Source: Candidatus Delongbacteria bacterium
GTDB taxonomy: Bacteria > UBA4055
NCBI GenBank assembly: GCA_013139625.1
Contig: WTAK01000067.1
Coordinates: forward strand, 1 to 6,904
Length of the DNA: 6,904 nt
Direction of reading: 5' to 3'
Shown: positions 1 through 5,994 of the stretch, piece by piece
How the letters are laid out: each line of letters starts with the position of its first letter
Position numbering within the stretch: position 1 is the first letter of the stretch
Made by a program: the position numbers and the translations under genes
The notes under the pieces: generated by a model
Seen by the model: only the letters and a program-made list of their open reading frames with translations
The model's database searches: none
Told to the model about the DNA's origin: nothing

Positions 1-825
1 GAAAATTATAATTATCAGATTTTTCCTGATCCTCTTGAAGTCAATAATGTAATAGCTCCTTTTTGGTCAGATCTTGATCTATCATCAAGTGGACATATAT
101 TTCATTACTACGATGAAACTGAAAAGAGTTTTACTGTTCAATATGATAATGCACCGATGTACAGTGAACCTGATATAATTTATACTTTTCAAGTGATCTT
201 GTATGAAAATGGTAAAATAAAATTTCAGTATGCTGATATTGAAGATTTAGATGATTATTATGTCATAGGTATAGAAAATAGCAATGGAACAATAGGAACT
301 TTAATAGCTGACAGTACACCATATTTAAAGAATGGTATGGCAATAGAGTTAATACCTTGGGTGTTACTTGATTCATATTCAGGAGAATTAACTGCAGGTA
401 TGAGTAAAACAATAGATGTGAAATTTGATGCTAGAATACTGAATGTAGGTGTTTACCTCAATGACATAGTAATCTCATCAAACGATATTTCAGAACCGAT
501 AATTTATATACCTGTTGATCTCATCGTATTAGGTGGATTAGGAATACCTGAAAATATAACAACTGAAGTTATTGATACTGAGGTTACAATTACTTGGGAT
601 GCTATATCTGGAGCTGATTCGTATTCCATTTATGCATCAGTAAAGCCTTATTCTGATTTTCAGGACCTGACAGGATTTGGAGCATTTAATTCTGAAACAG
701 AGTGGACTGTACCTTATGCAGGGCAGAAAATGTTCTTTTATGTGGTTTCAAGTTCGGATGAAATAAAATCTTCGAAGATCGAAAATGTAACAGATGAAAT
801 GATATTGGAGTATTTGACGAGATAG
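1..825 (+). CDS. Secreted multidomain surface protein (nidogen-like, Ig-like and FN3 modules), 5' truncated
   Basis: The frame is open from the first base, so this is the last 274 residues of a longer protein. Visible residues about 1-117 form a nidogen-like extracellular module: an IAPFWSDLD motif at about 18-26, then VQYDNAP, a TFQVILYENGKIKFQY stretch and GIENSNGT. Residues about 119-177 look like the Ig-like module that often follows in secreted FCB-group proteins (PW...SGELTAGMSKTIDVKFDA...VISSND). Residues about 180-255 are a fibronectin-III-like module (VTITWDAISGADSYSIY, then a WTVPYAGQKMFFYVVSSS strand), a pattern I associate with Cloacimonadota. No catalytic domain, membrane segment or obvious C-terminal sorting tail is present; any catalytic part would lie upstream of the window. 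The role is probably adhesion or surface structure; this is inferred. ATG 157 is internal to the nidogen-like module and is not the start. A strong terminator follows 33 nt after the stop. Confidence 0.85.
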   Translation, partial: ENYNYQIFPDPLEVNNVIAPFWSDLDLSSSGHIFHYYDETEKSFTVQYDNAPMYSEPDIIYTFQVILYENGKIKFQYADIEDLDDYYVIGIENSNGTIGTLIADSTPYLKNGMAIELIPWVLLDSYSGELTAGMSKTIDVKFDARILNVGVYLNDIVISSNDISEPIIYIPVDLIVLGGLGIPENITTEVIDTEVTITWDAISGADSYSIYASVKPYSDFQDLTGFGAFNSETEWTVPYAGQKMFFYVVSSSDEIKSSKIENVTDEMILEYLTR

Positions 826-857
826 AAGTAGAATAAGGATGAAAATAATCCCATTTT

Positions 858-885
858 AAAGCTCTCCAATCGGAGAGCTTTTTTT
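858..885 (+). terminator. Rho-independent terminator of the first gene
   Basis: A GCTCTCC stem (861-867), AATC loop and GGAGAGC stem (872-878) form a perfect 7-bp GC-rich hairpin, lengthened to 10 bp by AAA/TTT, and run directly into seven T residues (879-885). It ends transcription of the upstream secreted-protein gene and isolates it from the propeller gene. Confidence 0.93.
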
Positions 886-973
886 ATATAACTATCACAT
901 TATATTACTTTTCATCATACAAAATATGCAGTTCGTCGATTTTTCTGATGATAATTGATGTTTTATTGTAAAT

Positions 974-1003
974 TTGTTTTGTCACTGCACAATAAACAAT
1001 AAT
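974..1003 (+). promoter_or_regulatory. Weak candidate promoter for the propeller-hydrolase pair
   Basis: TTGTTT (974-979), an 18-nt spacer and AATAAT (998-1003) are the best sigma70-like pair I found between the upstream terminator and the start at 1023. An overlapping alternative is TTGTCA (979-984) with TACAAA (1004-1009) at a 19-nt spacing. Either would give a very short leader. A promoter is expected because a terminator lies just upstream, but the exact site is uncertain. Confidence 0.22.
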
Positions 1004-1022
1004 TACAAAATGGGAGAATATT

Positions 1023-2849
1023 ATGTTAAAAAAAATTAGTTTAATCTTAATGGGAATTCTATTATTTCAAGGAATTCTGAAATCACAAACTGTTGAATTG
1101 ACAGATAGCTTGGTGTATAAGCTTGGTTTTTCCACTTATCTTTCACAGATCGATAAAAACGCATCGGGTTTCGATATTTATACCGATAGCGAAGGCTTTA
1201 CTTACATTTCTGGAAATACCAAAGATAAAAATTTCCCAGCCACAGAAGGAGCATATCAAACGGAATTAAAGGGTGATGCAGATGTCTTTGTAGCAAAATT
1301 CACGCCCAAAGGTGAAATAGTCTTTGCCACATTAATTGGTGGTACAAAAAGAGAACATCATTCAGGTATAACAGTGGATGAACAAGGATTTATTTATATA
1401 GTAGGAGGAACACATTCGTCTGATTTTCCTGTAACCGAAGGAAGCTATGATATCAGTTTTAATGGTGAAGGACAAATGGCTGGCGATGTTTTCTTAACTA
1501 AAATAAACCCAACTGGAACTGATATCATATTTTCTACATTTATAGGAGGTGAAGTTGGAGAAACAGCAAACACAGGAGGTATTAAGATTGATTCTAAAGG
1601 TAATATTATTATAGTAGGAACTACTCTCTCTCATGACTTTCCTCTAACAAAAGGTGTCATTGACAAAAAGAATACTAACATGCATGGTTTTCTTTCTAAA
1701 TTTAATCCCGATGGTGAAAAACTTTTATTTTCCACTTTCTTTGGAAACAGTCTATACGAAGGGATTAATGAATTTGCTATTGATGACAAAGATAATATTT
1801 ATATAATAGGTGCTACTTTTTCAGCAGACTTGCCTGTAACTGATAATGCTCTTCGAAAAGAAATGATTATGCCTAAAGCTCAGGGAGAAATTGATCATTA
1901 TATAGCCAAAATAAACGAAAAAGGTACCGAAATTTTGTACCTAAGCTATTTCGCTGGTAGGGGATATCCGACTTCATCTATAAAGTGGGCAAAACCAAAC
2001 AGATTAATAGTATGTGGTAGCGCTCAGGAAGAAGGTTTACCAGATATAGATAATATTATCAGTAAAAAAGGTGAAGGAGTGCGGAACTGCTATATATCGG
2101 TATTTAATTCTGAAACGATGACCTTAGAATACACTTCTTTGTTTGGAGGAAATGAAGCCGATATGATTATGTCCGCACATTTTCTTAATAAAGATACCAT
2201 TGTTATTGGAGGAATGACAAATTCTGCCGATTTTCCGCTTACCGAGAACGCTTTGTATTCAGATTATCCAGTCAATGAGAAGACCTTCAATTCCACTTTT
2301 TTTGGTCGTAGGAAATCTTTTGTTTCTGTAATCGATATTAAAAATAGTAAACTCCTTTATTCAACCTACTTAGGTTCATGTTTTATGTTTAGAATTCACC
2401 CTGACAAAAATGGAAATATCAGTTTTGTTGCAGAAGCAGGCCAGCGTGGAGAAGTAGGAAATACAGGTTTCCCTGTAACTAAAAATGCCATTATGGAACC
2501 TCCCACTTATTCTATGGTAGGTAGATTGTTGTTAAATGCTAAACCACCTGAACCTGAACCGAAAAAGGTCATCATAGAGGTGCCAGTTGAAGATATCATT
2601 CTGGAAACTTATGTAGGTAAATATGAACTAATGGCGGGCCTTATCCTGACTATTACCAAAAATGATAGTCAGTTGATATTGCAACTAACTGGACAAGGGG
2701 AAATACCCATAATTCCAATAGCTCAAAATAAATTTGTTCTAAAGGGAATTGATGCTCAACTTACATTTAATATAAGTGACGCTGGAGAAGTCGAAAGTGT
2801 GACTTTACATCAGAATGGGGATCATGTTTGTAAAAAATTAGAAGATTAA
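1023..2849 (+). CDS. Exported SBBP-repeat seven-bladed beta-propeller with C-terminal DUF3471 domain
   Basis: 608 residues. An N-terminal signal peptide (Lys-Lys, hydrophobic core about 5-20, likely cleavage near LKSQ-T) sends it out of the cytoplasm. Residues about 34-505 are SBBP-type beta-propeller repeats. Seven STYLGG-like strands start near 36, 101, 170, 236, 306, 370 and 446, and seven DFPVT-like motifs start near 70, 134, 205, 269, 338, 403 and 482, at intervals of about 65-75 residues. The first STYL strand precedes the first full repeat and the last repeat lacks one, so the ring probably closes by pairing N- and C-terminal strands in one blade. A PPEPEPKK linker (508-515) leads to residues about 527-605, which read as DUF3471 (PF11954, the lipocalin-like C-terminal domain of Pab87-type S12 peptidases): TYVGKYEL, a LTITKNDSQL strand and a VTLHQNG end. 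That domain normally follows a serine-hydrolase domain, not a propeller. GGGAG lies 6-7 nt before the ATG. Molecular function is unknown; scaffold or ligand binding is inferred. The serine hydrolase gene 51 nt downstream is probably co-transcribed. Confidence 0.92.
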   Translation: MLKKISLILMGILLFQGILKSQTVELTDSLVYKLGFSTYLSQIDKNASGFDIYTDSEGFTYISGNTKDKNFPATEGAYQTELKGDADVFVAKFTPKGEIVFATLIGGTKREHHSGITVDEQGFIYIVGGTHSSDFPVTEGSYDISFNGEGQMAGDVFLTKINPTGTDIIFSTFIGGEVGETANTGGIKIDSKGNIIIVGTTLSHDFPLTKGVIDKKNTNMHGFLSKFNPDGEKLLFSTFFGNSLYEGINEFAIDDKDNIYIIGATFSADLPVTDNALRKEMIMPKAQGEIDHYIAKINEKGTEILYLSYFAGRGYPTSSIKWAKPNRLIVCGSAQEEGLPDIDNIISKKGEGVRNCYISVFNSETMTLEYTSLFGGNEADMIMSAHFLNKDTIVIGGMTNSADFPLTENALYSDYPVNEKTFNSTFFGRRKSFVSVIDIKNSKLLYSTYLGSCFMFRIHPDKNGNISFVAEAGQRGEVGNTGFPVTKNAIMEPPTYSMVGRLLLNAKPPEPEPKKVIIEVPVEDIILETYVGKYELMAGLILTITKNDSQLILQLTGQGEIPIIPIAQNKFVLKGIDAQLTFNISDAGEVESVTLHQNGDHVCKKLED

Positions 2850-2889
2850 TGGCTGGTTTGATTATTCTCAGGAGTCTTTTAAAATTTGC

Positions 2890-2894
2890 AGGAG
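2890..2894 (+). promoter_or_regulatory. Ribosome binding site fixing the serine hydrolase start at ATG 2901
   Basis: AGGAG lies 6 nt before ATG 2901. An in-frame TTG at 2886 overlaps the upstream side of this site and would add five residues with no Shine-Dalgarno of its own, so the ATG is preferred. Confidence 0.8.
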
Positions 2895-2900
2895 CAAAAA

Positions 2901-4052
2901 ATGAATTATCAATCGAAAAGAAATACTTGGTTAGTTGCCCTGCTCATATTGATGGTCACTGTGATGGCATTTTTTAGCCCAGATAAAGCTATTAATGCCC
3001 AAAATAAATCGGAATCTAAAGAAATGAGTTATATAGACAAAGAATTAGAAAAAGTAATTCAAGATAAAAAAGCTGTGGGAATGATCGCTGCGGTTATTTC
3101 GAGTGATGGAATAATAGAAATTGGAGTCGCAGGAGTTCGTAAAGCCGGTACTTCAGTAGCTATGACCGATAATGATCTTGTTCATATTGGGTCGTGCTCA
3201 AAAGCTATGACAGCGACAATGCTTGCAACTCTGGTAAAAGATGGAAAATTAAGCTGGGATATGAAATTGGTTGAAGCCATCCCTGAGCTAAAAAATAATA
3301 TACATGCTGGTTTTAAAAATATTACTCTTTGGCAATTATTAACTCATCGTGCAGGTCTTCCTAAAAATCCAATTGACGAATTAGCACATACTGACTTAGA
3401 GATCAAAGAAAGACGACTTTCTTTGTTGAAGGATAATATAATCTTTGCACCCTCAAACACTGTTGGGGAATGGCATTATTCTAATTTTGGTTACATTATA
3501 GCTGCATGTATGGCAGAACAAGTAACAGGTTTAAGTTGGGAAACTTTAATCAAAGAACGCTTGTTTGAGCCACTTGGAATGACAACTGCCGGTATTGGTG
3601 ATCCCTTACAAAATAATTCAACAGATCAACCCTGGGGGCATAAAAAATCTTGGATTGGTAACAAGTGGAAACCTAGTAGAGCATATTATAATGAAGCTAT
3701 AAGTCCTGCTGGTAGGGTTCATTGTAGCGTAGAAGACTGGGCAAAATTTATTTCACTTCAATTACCCGGAGAAAATACATTTCTGGATAGAGCAATTTTA
3801 AATAAATTAATTGAACCCATTGATTTCTACGCAGCAGGTTGGGTAGTATTCCAAGAGACTGAACAACCATGGGCAAAAGGAATAGTGCTGGTTCATGGAG
3901 GAAGTAATGAGATATGGTATGCTGCAGTTATGGTCGCACCTGCAATAGATAGAGCGTATGTTGTAGTTACCAATTCGTGTGATTTTGGAGTTACTGATCG
4001 TGTTTGCATTGAAATGACTAACAAGATAGCGAAAATGGATCAAAATCTATAG
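2901..4052 (+). CDS. Exported class-C beta-lactamase-like serine hydrolase (S12/CubicO family)
   Basis: 383 residues from ATG 2901. The N-terminus has Lys/Arg, a hydrophobic run (about 10-24) and a probable signal peptidase site near INA-QN, so it is exported to the periplasm or cell surface. The rest is a PF00144 (beta-lactamase class C / penicillin-binding-like) domain with all three active-site motifs: S98-C-S-K101 (acyl-serine nucleophile and general-base lysine), Y193-S-N195, and H332-G-G334 in place of the KTG box. The HGG form is typical of CubicO esterases and peptidases rather than true AmpC enzymes. THRAGLP after the catalytic domain's first helix pair is also a family hallmark. Substrate cannot be told from sequence; D-amino-acid peptides or esters are usual for the family. 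It stops at the end of PF00144 with no accessory C-terminal domain, while the protein encoded just upstream carries a DUF3471 domain. The 51-nt gap has no terminator, so the two are likely one transcript. Confidence 0.93.
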   Translation: MNYQSKRNTWLVALLILMVTVMAFFSPDKAINAQNKSESKEMSYIDKELEKVIQDKKAVGMIAAVISSDGIIEIGVAGVRKAGTSVAMTDNDLVHIGSCSKAMTATMLATLVKDGKLSWDMKLVEAIPELKNNIHAGFKNITLWQLLTHRAGLPKNPIDELAHTDLEIKERRLSLLKDNIIFAPSNTVGEWHYSNFGYIIAACMAEQVTGLSWETLIKERLFEPLGMTTAGIGDPLQNNSTDQPWGHKKSWIGNKWKPSRAYYNEAISPAGRVHCSVEDWAKFISLQLPGENTFLDRAILNKLIEPIDFYAAGWVVFQETEQPWAKGIVLVHGGSNEIWYAAVMVAPAIDRAYVVVTNSCDFGVTDRVCIEMTNKIAKMDQNL

Positions 4053-4062
4053 GATAAAACAA

Positions 4063-4091
4063 TTGCAATTACCTTAGGGATAAATTACATT
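4063..4091 (+). promoter_or_regulatory. Candidate promoter for the rRNA methyltransferase gene
   Basis: TTGCAA (4063-4068), 17 nt, TACATT (4086-4091). Each hexamer matches the sigma70 consensus at 4 of 6 positions, and the 17-nt spacing equals that of the two stronger promoters in this window. It would start RNA near 4098, about 20 nt before the proposed TTG start. It overlaps a 10-bp perfect palindrome AATTGCAATT (4061-4070). No terminator is seen after the preceding gene, so readthrough is also possible. Confidence 0.3.
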
Positions 4092-4108
4092 GATTCATTA
4101 TTAACCAT

Positions 4109-4114
4109 AGGTGA
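4109..4114 (+). promoter_or_regulatory. Ribosome binding site suggesting a TTG start for rlmG
   Basis: AGGTGA ends 5 nt before an in-frame TTG at 4120. The only other start of similar length, GTG 4111, lies inside this AGGTGA, follows directly on an in-frame TAG (4108-4110) and has no Shine-Dalgarno of its own. The TTG is therefore preferred, though not certain. Confidence 0.5.
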
Positions 4115-4119
4115 ACGCT

Positions 4120-5184
4120 TTGTTAAACATTAAGAGATATGATCTGTCAGAGGATAAGTCTTTACAAGCTTGGAGTGCAGCGGATGAGTATCTGTTGCAG
4201 GCTTTCAAAGATCTGGATAATAAACCAGATCATTTGGGTATTTATAACGATAGATTCGGGTTTTTAGCTTGTCATTTACATGGAATCACTCCGACTGTTA
4301 TTATAACTAATAAAAGTCAGGAAAAAACTATTGATTCCAATCTTAAAGCGAATGATCTCACTTCAGTAAATTTTGCAAATCCTATTTCATCTCTTGATAC
4401 TAAAATGGATATTGCTTTAGTTAAAATACCTAAATCATTAGGATTGTTTCAACTGTTCCTTGAACATATTTCTCAGAATTCAACTGATGATGTAACTGTC
4501 ATCTGTGCATTTATGACCCGTTATTTCACTCCGAATTTATTACAAATAGCAGAAGAATATTTTGAAGTTGTTGAACAGAGCAGGGCTCAGAAGAAAGCAA
4601 GACTGTTGATTCTTTCCAAGAAGAAAAAAGTTGTTAAAAGGGATATTATCACATCATTAAGCTATAAAGACCAAGAGTATCGACAGTATTTAGGAGTTTT
4701 TTCAGCTGAACATATTGATTATGCGACTCAGTTCTTTCTGGATCATCTTGATATTAAAAAGACCGATCAATGTATTTTGGATCTGGCATCCGGGAATGGA
4801 GTTATAGGGAATGAGATATTTAAGCGACTTCCTGATGCTGAAATACATTTGATGGATGATTCATATCTTGCTGTTTCTTCGGCTGAGTTAAATATTCAGG
4901 GAACCAATATTCATCATCATTTCAATAATGAATTATCAATCTTTGATGATGATACTTTTGATCTGATCGTGACAAATCCTCCTTTTCATTTTGAATATGA
5001 AATAAATATTCAAGTTCCACTTGAACTTTTTAGAGGATGTCACCGTTGTTTGAAAAAAGGTGGTAGCCTTCAGATCGTTGCGAATAAACATTTGAATTAT
5101 AAAATACATTTAGAACGTTTTTTTACGACTGTTCAGGTTGTAGCTAAAGCAAAGAAGTTTATTGTTTATAAATGTGTTAAATAA
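4120..5184 (+). CDS. rlmG: 23S rRNA (guanine-N2)-methyltransferase, RlmG type
   Basis: 354 residues from TTG 4120 (357 if GTG 4111 is used). It reads as RlmG, the SAM-dependent enzyme that in E. coli methylates N2 of G1835 in 23S rRNA. The N-terminal half (about 1-170) is the catalytically inactive, RNA-handling methyltransferase-like domain of the RlmG/RsmC family. It contains LQAWSAADEYLLQ at about 15-27, which matches the E. coli RlmG segment I recall almost exactly, and a VKIPKSL segment like E. coli's VKVPKTL. The C-terminal half has the SAM-binding glycine loop DLASGNG (221-227), the acidic pair after motif I (D246-D247, MDD), the N-P-P-F catalytic motif (286-289) of N2-guanine methyltransferases, and a late VANKHLNY segment matching VANRHLDY. 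Length is slightly under the 378 residues of the E. coli enzyme. It is a cytoplasmic ribosome-maturation gene unrelated to its exported neighbours. RsmC (16S G1207) is the main alternative, but the N-terminal motif favours RlmG. Confidence 0.9.
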   Translation: MLNIKRYDLSEDKSLQAWSAADEYLLQAFKDLDNKPDHLGIYNDRFGFLACHLHGITPTVIITNKSQEKTIDSNLKANDLTSVNFANPISSLDTKMDIALVKIPKSLGLFQLFLEHISQNSTDDVTVICAFMTRYFTPNLLQIAEEYFEVVEQSRAQKKARLLILSKKKKVVKRDIITSLSYKDQEYRQYLGVFSAEHIDYATQFFLDHLDIKKTDQCILDLASGNGVIGNEIFKRLPDAEIHLMDDSYLAVSSAELNIQGTNIHHHFNNELSIFDDDTFDLIVTNPPFHFEYEINIQVPLELFRGCHRCLKKGGSLQIVANKHLNYKIHLERFFTTVQVVAKAKKFIVYKCVK

Positions 5185-5192
5185 AAATGTTC

Positions 5193-5606
5193 CTACTTAA
5201 AATTAACTTCTAATTCTTTATGAAATATCCTTGCAATCTTTTCAAGAGTTTTCACGGTAGGATTGCATTTTCTTGGATTTTCAAGCTTCTGATATGCCTG
5301 GTATGAAATACCTAATTTCTTTGCAATGTCAATTTGTGATTTTTTCGCTCTAATCTTTCGCAGGTTGTATGATATGACAATATGGAGTTGTAAATATATT
5401 TTGTAAAATTTATTACCTTTATATTTCTTAGGTTTTATGAATTTAAATCCTCTTTCAAAATCTGATTCAAGTGAACCGTTTAATGCTTCTTCTGCATTTA
5501 TTAAAGCTTCATCAATTGTTTCACCGAAAGTGTTTATATTTGGTAGATCAGGAAAAGATACGACATATGTACCGTCTTCTTTCTCAATTTTAGCGTAATA
5601 AAACAT
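5193..5606 (-). CDS. hicB: HicB-family protein with C-terminal XRE helix-turn-helix (orphan antitoxin or regulator)
   Basis: 137 residues. Residues about 1-48 form the HicB RNase-H-like fold: FYYAKIEKEDGTYVVSFPDLPN, then TFGETIDEALINAEEAL. After a lysine-rich linker (about 52-70), residues about 78-135 form an XRE/Cro-type helix-turn-helix (SQIDIAKKLGISYQAYQKLE, recognition helix about 101-109, then PTVKTLEKIARIFHKELEV). In HicAB toxin-antitoxin systems HicB neutralises the mRNA-cleaving HicA toxin and represses its own promoter through such a domain. No HicA (about 60-80 residues, with its G-S-H signature) is visible on either side: rlmG ends 8 nt beyond the stop, and the upstream gap has no fitting frame. 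AAGGA lies 5 nt before the ATG, and a strong promoter with an internal dyad lies about 40-65 nt upstream. Solitary regulator or degenerate toxin-antitoxin remnant are both possible. Confidence 0.88.
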   Translation of the reverse strand: MFYYAKIEKEDGTYVVSFPDLPNINTFGETIDEALINAEEALNGSLESDFERGFKFIKPKKYKGNKFYKIYLQLHIVISYNLRKIRAKKSQIDIAKKLGISYQAYQKLENPRKCNPTVKTLEKIARIFHKELEVNFK

Positions 5607-5639
5607 AATATTCCTTGAAATAAATAAGATAAAAACCTG

Positions 5640-5702
5640 TTATAATATACAACCTATGAGTTGCATAGTCAAGTGTGGAATGCTAATATTGTTTGTTTTC
5701 AT
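5640..5702 (-). CDS. Possible 20-residue leader peptide upstream of hicB
   Basis: ATG at 5702 (minus strand) is preceded by GAGGA with 6 nt between AGGA and the ATG, one of the best Shine-Dalgarno arrangements in the window. The 20-codon frame (start MKTNNIS, end IGCIL) stops at TAA 5640-5642, about 34 nt before the hicB start. It overlaps the hicB promoter completely, so it would only be translated from an RNA starting further upstream; a TATAAT on the minus strand near 5732-5737 has no good -35 partner. No family is recognised. It may be a chance frame. Confidence 0.2.
   Translation of the reverse strand: MKTNNISIPHLTMQLIGCIL
5644..5672 (-). promoter_or_regulatory. Promoter of hicB
   Basis: On the minus strand: TTGACT (5667-5672), exactly 17 nt, TATATT (5644-5649). 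Five of six bases match consensus in each hexamer. Predicted RNA start near 5637 gives a leader of about 30 nt with AAGGA at 5612-5616 before ATG 5606. Confidence 0.7.
5646..5667. promoter_or_regulatory. Candidate operator dyad within the hicB promoter
   Basis: TATACAAC (5646-5653) and GTTGCATA (5660-5667) are inverted repeats with 7 of 8 bases paired across a 6-nt centre. They fill the space between the -10 and -35 and overlap both. A second, nested perfect repeat CTATG/CATAG (5654-5658, 5664-5668) shares the site. This is the expected position for autorepression by the HicB helix-turn-helix; the binding itself is inferred. Confidence 0.45.
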
Positions 5703-5747
5703 TGTTCTTCCTCAGTATTCTATATTTTGAATTATACAACATACACT

Positions 5748-5764
5748 AGGTCAAATAGTGACCT
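5748..5764. repeat. Perfect inverted repeat AGGTCA-N5-TGACCT
   Basis: AGGTCA (5748-5753) and TGACCT (5759-5764) are perfect 6-bp arms around AATAG, with GC content above its surroundings. It lies between the two divergent promoters and looks more like a protein-binding site than a terminator: the stem is short, only four T residues follow, and no gene reads into it on the plus strand. Confidence 0.45.
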
Positions 5765-5781
5765 TTTGGTTATTTCATTCG

Positions 5782-5794
5782 GTATTTTAAATAC
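5782..5794. repeat. Inverted repeat GTATTT-T-AAATAC
   Basis: Perfect 6-bp arms around a single central base, 17 nt after the AGGTCA repeat. AT-rich, so chance occurrence is not excluded; listed because of its clustering with two other perfect repeats. Confidence 0.3.
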
Positions 5795-5799
5795 GGGCG

Positions 5800-5814
5800 T
5801 AAGATGTTATCTTA
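5800..5814. repeat. Inverted repeat TAAGAT-N3-ATCTTA
   Basis: Perfect 6-bp arms (5800-5805 and 5809-5814) around GTT, 5 nt after the previous repeat. Could be a binding site or a small hairpin; no T-tract follows. Confidence 0.3.
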
Positions 5815-5924
5815 TATGTATGCCTAATTAATAAAAAACACTTGCTATTTTTAATTTTATGTATTAAATTATAAATAGAGAGTCGTAAAGTATGAATATT
5901 TCAGTACATATGCGACAAATAAGC

Positions 5925-5953
5925 TTGACTAAGTCATTTCTGTTTCTTATATT
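5925..5953 (+). promoter_or_regulatory. Promoter of the second serine hydrolase
   Basis: TTGACT (5925-5930), exactly 17 nt, TATATT (5948-5953): the same hexamers and the same spacing as the divergent hicB promoter, and both sit within CTTGACTA. Predicted RNA start near 5960, with AGGAGAG at 5988 and ATG at 6000. A TGACT-A-AGTCA palindrome (5926-5936) overlaps the -35. Confidence 0.68.
5926..5936. promoter_or_regulatory. Candidate operator palindrome over the hydrolase -35 box
   Basis: TGACT-A-AGTCA is an 11-bp perfect odd palindrome covering five of the six -35 bases and the first six spacer bases. A protein bound here would block the promoter. Its sequence differs from the hicB dyad beyond the shared TTGACTA. 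Confidence 0.35.
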
Positions 5954-5987
5954 GTTACCACTAGAAAATATATGTTTATTTCTAACC

Positions 5988-5994
5988 AGGAGAG
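5988..5994 (+). promoter_or_regulatory. Ribosome binding site fixing the second hydrolase start at ATG 6000
   Basis: AGGAGAG lies 5 nt before ATG 6000. Together with the promoter at 5925-5953 it favours this start over the in-frame ATGs at 5892 and 5910, which lie upstream of the predicted RNA start. Confidence 0.75.

Noticed and set aside
157..159. ATG 157 as start of the first gene
   Set aside because: The same frame is open to base 1, and the residues before it belong to the same nidogen-like module, so it is internal.
912..957. TCATCA ... TGATGA inverted arms in the gap before the propeller gene
   Set aside because: 6-bp AT-rich arms separated by more than 30 nt; expected by chance.
1028..1035. 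Run of eight A residues at the start of the propeller gene as a slippage or phase-variation site
   Set aside because: It simply encodes the Lys-Lys of the signal peptide, and such runs are common in AT-rich genomes.
2886..2900. TTG 2886 as start of the first serine hydrolase
   Set aside because: It overlaps the upstream side of the AGGAG site that serves ATG 2901 and has no ribosome site of its own.
3807..4043. 78-codon open frame on the minus strand
   Set aside because: Lies wholly inside the serine hydrolase gene on the opposite strand, has no ribosome site or recognisable motif, and the plus-strand frame carries the HGG active-site motif here.
5656..5730. Plus-strand 24-codon hydrophobic frame in the regulatory gap
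   Set aside because: No ribosome site, sits antisense over the hicB promoter, and its hydrophobicity follows from T-rich DNA.
5748..5767. AGGTCA/TGACCT repeat followed by TTTT as a terminator
   Set aside because: Stem of only 6 bp, four T residues, and no plus-strand gene ending nearby; an operator-like site fits better.
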